From positions 1 through 21,989 of IMG/VR virus record IMGVR_UViG_3300022200_008386: a stretch of 21,989 bases of DNA. One strand, written 5' to 3'. This DNA is from a virus. Both the position numbers and the translations under genes were made by a program. Shown one piece after another: positions 16,413-21,989 of the stretch; the first letter of the stretch is position 1; each line of letters begins with the position of its first letter. The notes below the pieces were generated by a model. The model saw only the letters and a program-made list of their open reading frames with translations, made no database searches and was not told where the DNA came from.

Positions 16413-17729
16413 ATGAAATTTGAACAAGAACTAATTTTTGAAGCATACAACAACGCTGTACTAAATGAAGGTGGCGCTGCTGGTCATATGTATCACCCTT
16501 TTGACTTACCTGAAGTTAACTCTATCGATGATTTAGTTAATGTATTATATAATAGCGTTGATATACTCAACAAAGGTACCGCTACAGTTAAACTGGATGG
16601 GGTTAATTTAAGTTTAAAAGTAGTTAATGATGAACGTAACGAAGCATTTAAAAAACAATTTGCTTTAGATAGAGGTTCTCAAAAAGTAGAAGATGTACAT
16701 GGTATTACATTAGATGGTTTAACAACTCGTTTTCCTGAAGGTCATGGATTAATTGATAAAGGTAAAACAATTCTTACAATTATGGATAAATCTATTCCAC
16801 TTATTAAAAATGATTTAATCAAATTAGGTATGTGGAATGATCCAACAAAATTTTTAAACACCGAATACATTGACGGTCAAGAAAATGTTATTGATTATGG
16901 TGATAAAAAAATAATAGCTTTTCATAGTGTTAATCAGTTTGTTGAAAAACGAAATAGAAAAGGTGAATTAACAAGACCCGGGTTAAAACCCAAACCTTAT
17001 GTTAAAGAGACATCAAGAGTTATTAATTATGATAACGAAGCTTTAAACAGTTTAAGAGAAAAAGTTAATACAATAGCTAATCAGTATGGGTTTGAGGTTA
17101 TTACCGGTATATATGTTACTAAAAAAGGTGTACCTAATTTTGATTCAGTTTTAAATAAACCATTTACAGTACAGTTTGATGATAAAGAAAAGGTAACCAA
17201 ACCTCTTAAAACTTGGATTAAAGAAGTTGGGAAAGGTATACCTAAAAAAATTAGAGTTAAAACTTTAGACGGAAAAGATAGAGGCGCTGTTAGTAAAGAT
17301 GTTTATCTTACTGTACTTAATGGTACACCTTTAGATAGTGTATTTAAAACAGAAGATATTAATACTGCAGTTGCAGGGGCTTTAACTTATCATATTACTA
17401 AGGAATTAGGTCAAGAAATTTTACGTAATTATACTACTGATAATTACGGTGATACCGATAAACACGAAGGTATAGTATTAACTGATACCTCATATGGTAA
17501 AGATAACTTAGGTAACCCTAATTCTATTAAAATTACAGGTGATTTTATTCTTAGTGGTATGGGTGGTAAATTAGCTACAAATAGACCTAAAGTGTCTGAT
17601 GAAGAAGATCAATCTGCACCAGCTGCTAACTACGGTAATGGTGGTATGGATTTTTCTTCTTATTTTACAAATCCAAGAAGTGAAACCGACCCCGGTGGAT
17701 CTGGATTTAAAGCCAAATCAGTTAAGTAA
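16413..17729 (+). CDS. Covalent nucleotidyltransferase (DNA/RNA ligase-like) with capsid-targeting-like leader
   Basis: 438 residues. The superfamily motifs occur in order: motif I TVKLDGVNLSLK with the AMP/GMP-accepting Lys at 60, NTEYIDG near 149-155 (motif III Glu 151), KIIAFHSV (IIIa) near 166, HEGIVLTD (motif IV, EGIV 352-355), and SIKITGDF with Lys 373 (motif V). An AGHMYHPFD segment (24-31) precedes motif I. No OB-fold or zinc finger is evident; the C-terminus is Gly/Ser-rich and basic. The N-terminus MKFEQELIFEAYN ends in I-F-E before Ala, a fully typical prohead-protease site, so the enzyme may be packaged. It follows the PD-(D/E)XK gene by 2 nt. Whether it seals DNA or RNA is unknown. 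Confidence 0.7.
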   Translation: MKFEQELIFEAYNNAVLNEGGAAGHMYHPFDLPEVNSIDDLVNVLYNSVDILNKGTATVKLDGVNLSLKVVNDERNEAFKKQFALDRGSQKVEDVHGITLDGLTTRFPEGHGLIDKGKTILTIMDKSIPLIKNDLIKLGMWNDPTKFLNTEYIDGQENVIDYGDKKIIAFHSVNQFVEKRNRKGELTRPGLKPKPYVKETSRVINYDNEALNSLREKVNTIANQYGFEVITGIYVTKKGVPNFDSVLNKPFTVQFDDKEKVTKPLKTWIKEVGKGIPKKIRVKTLDGKDRGAVSKDVYLTVLNGTPLDSVFKTEDINTAVAGALTYHITKELGQEILRNYTTDNYGDTDKHEGIVLTDTSYGKDNLGNPNSIKITGDFILSGMGGKLATNRPKVSDEEDQSAPAANYGNGGMDFSSYFTNPRSETDPGGSGFKAKSVK

Positions 17730-17733
17730 CTTT

Positions 17734-19029
17734 ATGTCCTTCTTAAAATATCACCAACGTTTAGGTGATTACATTCCTATACCAGATTGTACTATATTTA
17801 ATTACGATCTTATTTACTTCCTTAATGAAGATGGCCCTTTCTTATGGGAAAATAGTATGGGTGGTTATATATCACCTGATCTAGGAGGTAAAATAGTAGA
17901 GATAGATTGGGACTTACTTAAAAAAGATCTTTTAGAACAAAAACCTGGTATTTTAATTATACCAGAATGTTTGGTTAATAACTACCATAAACAATGTAAG
18001 TTAAAAATTGAAAATGATATCAGAGAATTAGGTTACTATGATGATCGTTTAATTGTTTATCTTCAGAAAGAGCAAAACTTTTATTACGGTGAAATTCACG
18101 ATAAACCAGATTGGTTCTACGTTGATGAATTAGATTATAAAAACATATGTTATCATTCTATTGGTTATAACACACCACCTAAAGAAGAAGATGAAACCCG
18201 ATTTAAAAACTTTAGATTTTGTAAACAAGGGTTTATGTGTGAATCTTTTTTTAAACTTTATAGTATTAAAGATACTTCACCAGACGAACTTTGGGAACAG
18301 AGACTTAAAACAAATTTTGATCCCGGTAAATTAATATGGTACGGTAATTTATATACAAGTATTAGAAATAATATAACTGGAGCTATAAAAGATAGTACTA
18401 AAGTACATTATAAAGATGTGGTTTATGGTAATGAAAGTTTAACTGATTTAGTACTTGGTGAAAAAGGTATCGGTATATCAATGGACGGTTTAGTATTTAA
18501 CACTATTAGAGATGCTGAATTCGGTGTTGTTGGTTTACCAAGTATTAAAGTAACAAGGGCTGATAATTATCTGATTGAACATAACAATGTTGATATGTTT
18601 GGTTGTAGGCAAATTATACAAGTACAAGATAACATTTTTACTAATGCGAATAATGAATTAATCAAAAAACAAGTTGAAGAAGGGTATGAAAGATATTTTG
18701 AATTAGATCATAATGATTATGATAAGACAATGAAAAATATAAGATATCATTTCTTCATTATTTTACTTCAAAAATTTAATAATATTGAATTTTTTGTTTT
18801 TGATATTTTGTTTGGGGATAAAATAAAGGATTTTGTTGATAATTTAGATATAAAAGTGGATTATAGTATATTTGAAAAAGCATGTAACGTAGATCCTTCA
18901 ACATATAATAAAGGAGATGTTTGTTTGTTACCTTATATGGAAAATCTATTGACTAAATTTAGAGAGTATTTTAAACTATGTTATATAGATTGGTATAAAA
19001 CATTAAATAATAAAAATGACAGCATTTAA
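17734..19029 (+). CDS. Putative GT-B-like glycosyltransferase (low certainty)
   Basis: 431 residues from the ATG at 17734; an earlier ATG at 17599 lies inside the ligase-like gene and is not the start. The most informative segment, KGIGISMDGLVFNTIRDAEF followed by GVVGLPSIKV, resembles the donor-binding C-terminal half of GT-B enzymes (Gly-rich loop, then an acidic helix, then Gly-Val-Pro strand). KLIWYGNLYTSIRNNI upstream resembles the first strand and loop of that domain. The N-terminal 250 residues are unfamiliar and aromatic. No leader resembling a capsid-targeting sequence is seen. It ends inside the next gene by a 14-bp overlap. If real, it is a sugar enzyme inside the virion module. 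Confidence 0.5.
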   Translation: MSFLKYHQRLGDYIPIPDCTIFNYDLIYFLNEDGPFLWENSMGGYISPDLGGKIVEIDWDLLKKDLLEQKPGILIIPECLVNNYHKQCKLKIENDIRELGYYDDRLIVYLQKEQNFYYGEIHDKPDWFYVDELDYKNICYHSIGYNTPPKEEDETRFKNFRFCKQGFMCESFFKLYSIKDTSPDELWEQRLKTNFDPGKLIWYGNLYTSIRNNITGAIKDSTKVHYKDVVYGNESLTDLVLGEKGIGISMDGLVFNTIRDAEFGVVGLPSIKVTRADNYLIEHNNVDMFGCRQIIQVQDNIFTNANNELIKKQVEEGYERYFELDHNDYDKTMKNIRYHFFIILLQKFNNIEFFVFDILFGDKIKDFVDNLDIKVDYSIFEKACNVDPSTYNKGDVCLLPYMENLLTKFREYFKLCYIDWYKTLNNKNDSI

Positions 19030-19627
19030 GTGGTTTTTCATCAAAGAGCAAACTGGTAGAAAGATAGTTCTTTTTCCTGGTTCATTTAAACCACCTCACC
19101 TAGGTCATTTTAAGTTAATTGAAAGCTTTAAAAACAAAGTTGGTCAAGATGGTATTGTAAATGTTATCGTAACCGATCCTTCACCCAAATCAAGAAGATA
19201 TACCCCAGGTGGTAAATATGTACCCGCAGAAGTAGCAGCTGATATTTTAAGACGTTATGTTGCTGAAATGGGGTTAAGAGGTGTTAATGTAACTACAGCT
19301 AAAAATGCAGTAGGTGAAGTTTATGACTTTGTGAGAGAGGATGCTTTACCAGGAGATCAAATTATAGTTGGTGTAGGTGGTAAAGGAAATGATAAAGCTA
19401 GATATTCAGGTATATTAAAAGGTTTACCCGCTGGTGTAACGGTTAATATAGATGTTGCCGATGTAGTTGGTGATGAATCTGGTGCATTTAGTGCTAGTAA
19501 CTTCAGAGACTTGTTAGATAACCTTTCGATCGAAAATTTGTTACCATATATACCAGAAAACCTACGAAACAATGAAAGCCTCGTAGGTTATGTATTTGAT
19601 AAATTAAGTAACTTACCTTCTGATTAG
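19016..19627 (+). CDS. HxGH-type nucleotidyltransferase with capsid-targeting-like leader
   Basis: 203 residues. LFPGSFKPPHLGHFKLIE contains the HxGH motif (28-31) of the cytidylyltransferase/adenylyltransferase superfamily (NadD, NadM/NadR, CoaD). FSASNFRDLL (158-167) matches the ISSTxxR-type motif at the C-terminal end of the active site, and QIIVGVGGKGN is the middle strand. The substrate (NMN, phosphopantetheine, glycerol-3-phosphate or others) cannot be told. The N-terminus MTAFKWFFIKEQTG adds 11 residues before the fold, ending in I-K-E, a good match to a cleaved head-targeting leader. Enzyme families of this type appear in T4-like marine phages. The stop overlaps the convergent gene by 4 bp. 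Confidence 0.75.
   Translation: MTAFKWFFIKEQTGRKIVLFPGSFKPPHLGHFKLIESFKNKVGQDGIVNVIVTDPSPKSRRYTPGGKYVPAEVAADILRRYVAEMGLRGVNVTTAKNAVGEVYDFVREDALPGDQIIVGVGGKGNDKARYSGILKGLPAGVTVNIDVADVVGDESGAFSASNFRDLLDNLSIENLLPYIPENLRNNESLVGYVFDKLSNLPSD
19559..19589 (-). terminator. Hairpin downstream of the minus-strand 175-aa gene (possible terminator)
   Basis: AACCTACGA (19559-19567) and TCGTAGGTT (19581-19589) are perfect inverted repeats of 9 bp with a 13-nt loop. On the minus strand the stem starts 34 nt after the stop codon and is followed by a run ending in TTTT, then CTGG. It lies inside the 3' end of the plus-strand nucleotidyltransferase gene. The short U run makes a weak intrinsic terminator plausible. 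Confidence 0.45.
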
Positions 19628-20151
19628 AAACGACTCATCAACATTTTAATAACTTCGTCGTTTACACCCTTTTTCTCTTCATCACCCATTTCACCTGGTG
19701 GTTGTTCATCAATATCGACTTCAACTGCTGCAGGGCCACCACAACCACCCATAGGAGCAGGAGGTACTTCATCAACTTCATGACTATGTACTTTAGCTTC
19801 TTCTTCGTACTTAAGATAATGGTAGATATCAGAAACATAATCACTTGCTTTGGTAAGTTTAGCTTGAACCCAACCTTCTAACTCATCATAATTTTTAATT
19901 AAGTCAAGTAATTTAGGAGCATATTCAGCTAATTTGTAAAGCTCTGATTTAGCCATATCAACCTCGTGATCGTCAATCTGTTCCCTTTCTTCATCTTCAG
20001 GTGTTTCAACATCTTGAACATCTATTTTGGTCATAGTAGGGCTTCCTAATCCACCTGCTGAATCTTCAGCTTGAGGACCTAACCCTACACCGTTAAGAGG
20101 TGAAAGTGTAGCTTCATAGAGTTCTTGTAAACTCTTTTCGTCTTTATTCAT
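19624..20151 (-). CDS. Acidic virion-associated protein with capsid-targeting-like leader
   Basis: 175 residues from the ATG at 20151; a longer frame from 20256 would run through the promoter and the divergent gene and is rejected. MNKDEKSLQELYEATLS ends in L-Y-E before Ala, a typical prohead-protease site. The body is acidic and low-complexity except for one conserved-looking helical block, AEYAPKLLDLIKNYDELEGW followed by VQAKLTKASDYVSDIYHYL. Blocks of this kind recur in small proteins of T4-like marine phages, from memory and unconfirmed. The C-terminus is Pro/Gly/Glu-rich (GGCGGPAAVEVD). The only minus-strand gene in the late module, it is divergent from 20174 and shares an overlapping late promoter. 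Confidence 0.65.
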   Translation of the reverse strand: MNKDEKSLQELYEATLSPLNGVGLGPQAEDSAGGLGSPTMTKIDVQDVETPEDEEREQIDDHEVDMAKSELYKLAEYAPKLLDLIKNYDELEGWVQAKLTKASDYVSDIYHYLKYEEEAKVHSHEVDEVPPAPMGGCGGPAAVEVDIDEQPPGEMGDEEKKGVNDEVIKMLMSRF

Positions 20152-20156
20152 ACTAA

Positions 20157-20164
20157 TATTTATA
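20157..20164 (-). promoter_or_regulatory. Late promoter TATAAATA for the minus-strand 175-aa gene
   Basis: On the minus strand TATAAATA is followed by TTAGT and the ATG at 20151. T4 late spacing puts the transcript start exactly on that A. It overlaps the plus-strand box at 20161-20168 by four bases, forming the palindrome TATTTATAAATA. Confidence 0.7.
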
Positions 20165-20168
20165 AATA
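20161..20168 (+). promoter_or_regulatory. Late promoter TATAAATA for the plus-strand small-protein operon
   Basis: Exact consensus followed by ATTGT and the ATG at 20174; the predicted transcript start is the A of the ATG. It drives the run of three small basic genes and probably the structural gene at 20897. Confidence 0.7.
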
Positions 20169-20173
20169 ATTGT

Positions 20174-20476
20174 ATGGATTTTGATGCATTGTGTGATTTT
20201 CTTACCGAAGACTTTGAATTGGTTAAGATTATGGAGAAAAAAGGTAGCCGTTGCACTAAAGCTACTAAACAAGCTAGCTCTTACCTTAAGAGTAAGAAAT
20301 ATATGAAGTGTGTAAAGAACCCTTCCGGTAAGGGATACAAAAGGGTCCATTACGGAGACCCTAAACGTCGCATTAAAAAGAGTAATCCTAAAAGACGTAA
20401 GAGTTTTAGAGCAAGGCACAAGTGTTCTTCAGCTAAACCTGGAACAGCAAGATATTTAAGTTGTAAGAATTGGTAA
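20174..20476 (+). CDS. Small basic Cys-containing protein with capsid-targeting-like leader
   Basis: 100 residues. MDFDALCDFLTEDFE ends in L-T-E before Asp, a good prohead-protease site. The mature part is very basic (KRVHYGDPKRRIKKSNPKRR, then KSFRARHKC) with Cys in GSRCTK, MKCVKN, RHKCSS and LSCKNW, possibly a zinc-binding or disulphide core. From memory, the block SNPKRRKSFRARHKC...YLSCKNW recurs in many phage proteins of unknown function; I cannot verify this here. First of three tandem small genes, all basic and all with leaders. Packaged DNA-binding protein is the best guess. Confidence 0.7.
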   Translation: MDFDALCDFLTEDFELVKIMEKKGSRCTKATKQASSYLKSKKYMKCVKNPSGKGYKRVHYGDPKRRIKKSNPKRRKSFRARHKCSSAKPGTARYLSCKNW

Positions 20477-20477
20477 A

Positions 20478-20639
20478 ATGAATAACTTTAATAAAAAAAT
20501 AGACGAATTACTCAATTTACTATCAGAAGATCGTTGTAAATCACGTGCTGATAAAGTATACGGTAAGAAAACATCCGCATATAAGTCAGGTGCTATAGTA
20601 AGATGCCGAAAAGGTAAAATTTGGAAGAAAAAGAAATGA
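20478..20639 (+). CDS. 53-aa basic protein with capsid-targeting-like leader
   Basis: Complete short gene: ATG at 20478, TGA at 20637-20639. MNNFNKKIDELLNLLSEDRC ends in L-S-E before Asp (cleavage would follow residue 18), leaving a mature peptide of only about 35 residues. The mature part has YGKKTSAYKSGAIVRCRKGK and ends IWKKKK, with two Cys (20 and 43). A 'SAYxSGAxVxCRK' segment is common in small phage proteins, from memory. It starts one base after the previous stop, and its stop overlaps the next ATG (ATGA). Confidence 0.7.
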   Translation: MNNFNKKIDELLNLLSEDRCKSRADKVYGKKTSAYKSGAIVRCRKGKIWKKKK

Positions 20640-20893
20640 CTTTTAAACAGTTTTACGAAGCATCAGATAATTTACATCAATGGTTTAAAAGAGGTGGTAA
20701 AGACCCTAAGACCGGTAAGAAATTCTCTGGTTGGGTAAATTGTAAAACTGGTGGTCCTTGTGGCCGTAAATCTAAAAAGTCAGGTGGTAGTTACCCTGCA
20801 TGTAGACCCACTAAAAGTGCATGCAAAAGTATTAAAGGTAAAATGTATCAAAAGAAAAGCTCTAAAAGAGTTAACTGGAAGAAAAAGAAATAG
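20636..20893 (+). CDS. 85-aa basic Cys/Gly-rich protein with capsid-targeting-like leader
   Basis: Start at 20636 (ATGA overlap); an in-frame ATG at 20621 would run through the preceding tail and is less likely. A purine-rich GGAAG lies 8 nt before this ATG, the only decent Shine-Dalgarno-like site in the late block. MTFKQFYEASDN ends in F-Y-E before Ala. The mature part begins LHQWFKRGGKDPKTGKKFSG and continues WVNCKTGGPCGRKSKKSGGS, then YPACRPTKSACKS, with four Cys (CxxxxxC and CxxxxxxC), a likely metal site, and ends VNWKKKK, nearly the same tail as the previous protein. Function unknown; packaged nucleic-acid binding is the best guess. Confidence 0.7.
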   Translation: MTFKQFYEASDNLHQWFKRGGKDPKTGKKFSGWVNCKTGGPCGRKSKKSGGSYPACRPTKSACKSIKGKMYQKKSSKRVNWKKKK

Positions 20894-20896
20894 CAT

Positions 20897-21989
20897 ATGT
20901 CACTTAAAACAGTATTAAACGGTGGGTTCCAAACCTATGAATATCAAAAGTTCGTTGAAATAATTAACGATACTAATTTTCCCCCAGTTACCGCTTATTG
21001 GGAAAATGATTTAAGTAGTAAAACTCAGGTTTTTCCTAAAACAGCAGTTTTAACATATGATATAGGTCAATCACAAACTAACCCCGTTCCATTTGGTGAT
21101 GGAGGTGCTATAGATGCTTTTGGTCGTTTAAGAGTTAGTAACCCTACTGCAATATTTTCAGCAAAACAATTATACAGTAAGAGAGATTTTGTATATGATG
21201 ATTTAGGTAATGGTGGTGGAGCTTGTGAATTTAGTTCTGGTGATTCTGGTACTAAAATGTATACCGTAAACAGTGGTGATTACGCTATAAGACAAACATT
21301 TCAAAGTTTTGGTTATCAACCAGGTAAATCACAACAGTTTCTTTTTACAGGTATATTAAGTGGTGGTAATGATATAGACATGCTTTATGGTGCATACAAA
21401 TCTAACACGTCTGGTGATTACGATCAGTATAATGGTGTTTATTTTAAAAATAGTAATAATGTTGTTTCTGTAAATGTATCTAATTATAATGGTAACGCTG
21501 CTGATATTACCGTGCCTCAAAGTAGTTGGAACATTGATACAATGGATGGTAATGGTGCTAGTGGTATAACATTAGACTTTACTAAATCTCAGATATTTAC
21601 TATTGATTTTGAATGGTTAGGGGTAGGTAGAATTAGATACGGTTTTGTTGTTGATGGTCTTACTTATTATTGTCATCAAGTTACTAATGCTAATGCTATT
21701 AGTTCTGTTTTTATTCAAAATCCTAACCTACCTATTAGAGCTGAAATAAGACAAAACGGTTCAACACCAGGACAATTATTACAAATTTGTGCTAATGTTA
21801 ATTCTGAAGGCGGTGTTAGTAAACAAGGTTCATTACGTTCAATTGACACTGCGTTAGAGACAAGTAATGTAGAAATTTCTATTCCTGTTAAAACAGAGTG
21901 TTCTATTATGATGTTAGCTTTATCAGCTACTAGATTAAACGCTGTTGTTACACCTTCTGATTTTAGTGTTCTTAATACAGATTCTAATA
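20897..21989 (+). CDS. Virion structural protein, partial (runs off the window)
   Basis: Translated from the ATG at 20897; 364 codons in the window with no stop. The sequence is Gly/Asn/Ser/Thr-rich and strongly beta, without a leader. Readable landmarks are DAFGRLRVSNPTAIF (about 75-89), FQSFGYQPGKSQQF, IDFEWLGVGRIRYGFVVDG, TYYCHQVTNAN and NPNLPIRAEIRQNGS. I remember this combination as a large structural-protein family of T4-like and other marine phages, probably tail or fibre associated; the exact place in the virion is not known to me. It follows the small-protein trio by 3 nt and is probably co-transcribed. Confidence 0.65.
   Translation, partial: MSLKTVLNGGFQTYEYQKFVEIINDTNFPPVTAYWENDLSSKTQVFPKTAVLTYDIGQSQTNPVPFGDGGAIDAFGRLRVSNPTAIFSAKQLYSKRDFVYDDLGNGGGACEFSSGDSGTKMYTVNSGDYAIRQTFQSFGYQPGKSQQFLFTGILSGGNDIDMLYGAYKSNTSGDYDQYNGVYFKNSNNVVSVNVSNYNGNAADITVPQSSWNIDTMDGNGASGITLDFTKSQIFTIDFEWLGVGRIRYGFVVDGLTYYCHQVTNANAISSVFIQNPNLPIRAEIRQNGSTPGQLLQICANVNSEGGVSKQGSLRSIDTALETSNVEISIPVKTECSIMMLALSATRLNAVVTPSDFSVLNTDSN

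Noticed and set aside
17599-17733. Upstream ATG extending the 431-aa protein by 45 residues
   Set aside because: The extension lies wholly in the ligase-like gene in another frame; the ATG at 17734 is 4 nt after that gene's stop.
20152-20256. Upstream extension of the minus-strand 175-aa protein
   Set aside because: It would cross the late promoter pair and the start of the divergent gene and would bury the SLQELYEA leader.
20279-20340. Short hairpins (CTCTTA/TAAGAG and CCCTT/AAGGG) in the 100-aa gene
   Set aside because: Stems of 5-6 bp in coding sequence are expected by chance and have no U tract or regulatory position.
1-21989. tRNA genes, CRISPR arrays, insertion sequences, integrase or attachment sites
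   Set aside because: No cloverleaf-like sequence, regularly spaced repeat, transposase motif or integrase motif was found by reading; genes leave no room for long non-coding elements.

Overview
The window is about 22 kb of an AT-rich, densely packed genome of a T4-like (Tevenvirinae-related) tailed phage. The evidence is a set of recognisable T4-type core genes: family B DNA polymerase gp43 (partial), recombination nuclease pair gp46/gp47, late sigma factor gp55, helicase UvsW and recombination mediator UvsY. Low GC, many glycosyltransferases and the type of virion protein at the right edge suggest an environmental, possibly marine, myovirus. The host cannot be read from the sequence. No tRNA, rRNA, CRISPR array, insertion sequence or integrase was seen, and no gene-free stretch is longer than about 50 bases.

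Left block (1-12708, almost all minus strand). Reading with transcription from uvsY leftwards: uvsY, a KdsC/YrbI-type HAD phosphatase, a sugar nucleotidyltransferase, a GT-A-like protein, uvsW, gene 55, gene 47, a GT2 glycosyltransferase, gene 46, a GT-B glycosyltransferase and gene 43. One plus-strand gene, an HtrL/YibB-like protein, is inserted between 47 and 55. Replication/recombination genes are thus interleaved one by one with sugar-activation and sugar-transfer genes. The sugar could decorate phage DNA, virion proteins or the host surface; the sequence does not decide.

Right block (12738-21989, mostly plus strand). This looks like a late, virion-associated module. At least nine of its proteins (ten counting a degenerate one) begin with a short amphipathic leader. 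Most of these leaders end in an (L/I/V/F/M)-x-E site near residues 8-21, like the capsid-targeting sequences that the T4 prohead protease gp21 removes from internal head proteins. The leader occurs on small Lys- or Cys-rich proteins, on a covalent nucleotidyltransferase (DNA/RNA ligase-like, KLDG...EGIV), and on an HxGH-type nucleotidyltransferase. A PD-(D/E)XK nuclease-like protein carries the degenerate form. My main hypothesis is that this module loads a nuclease/ligase/nucleotidyltransferase set plus basic condensing proteins into the capsid for co-injection with the DNA. The window ends inside a large virion structural gene.

Regulation. Exact T4 late-promoter boxes (TATAAATA), the target of gp55, lie 5-6 nt from start codons at three places. 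They include an overlapping palindromic pair serving two divergent genes at 20151/20174. T4 late spacing would start the mRNA on, or one base before, the A of the AUG. Almost no gene has a Shine-Dalgarno sequence. Leaderless or SD-independent translation is therefore a serious possibility. Both convergent gene pairs overlap by 4 bp and carry a hairpin just past one stop codon, inside the opposing gene.
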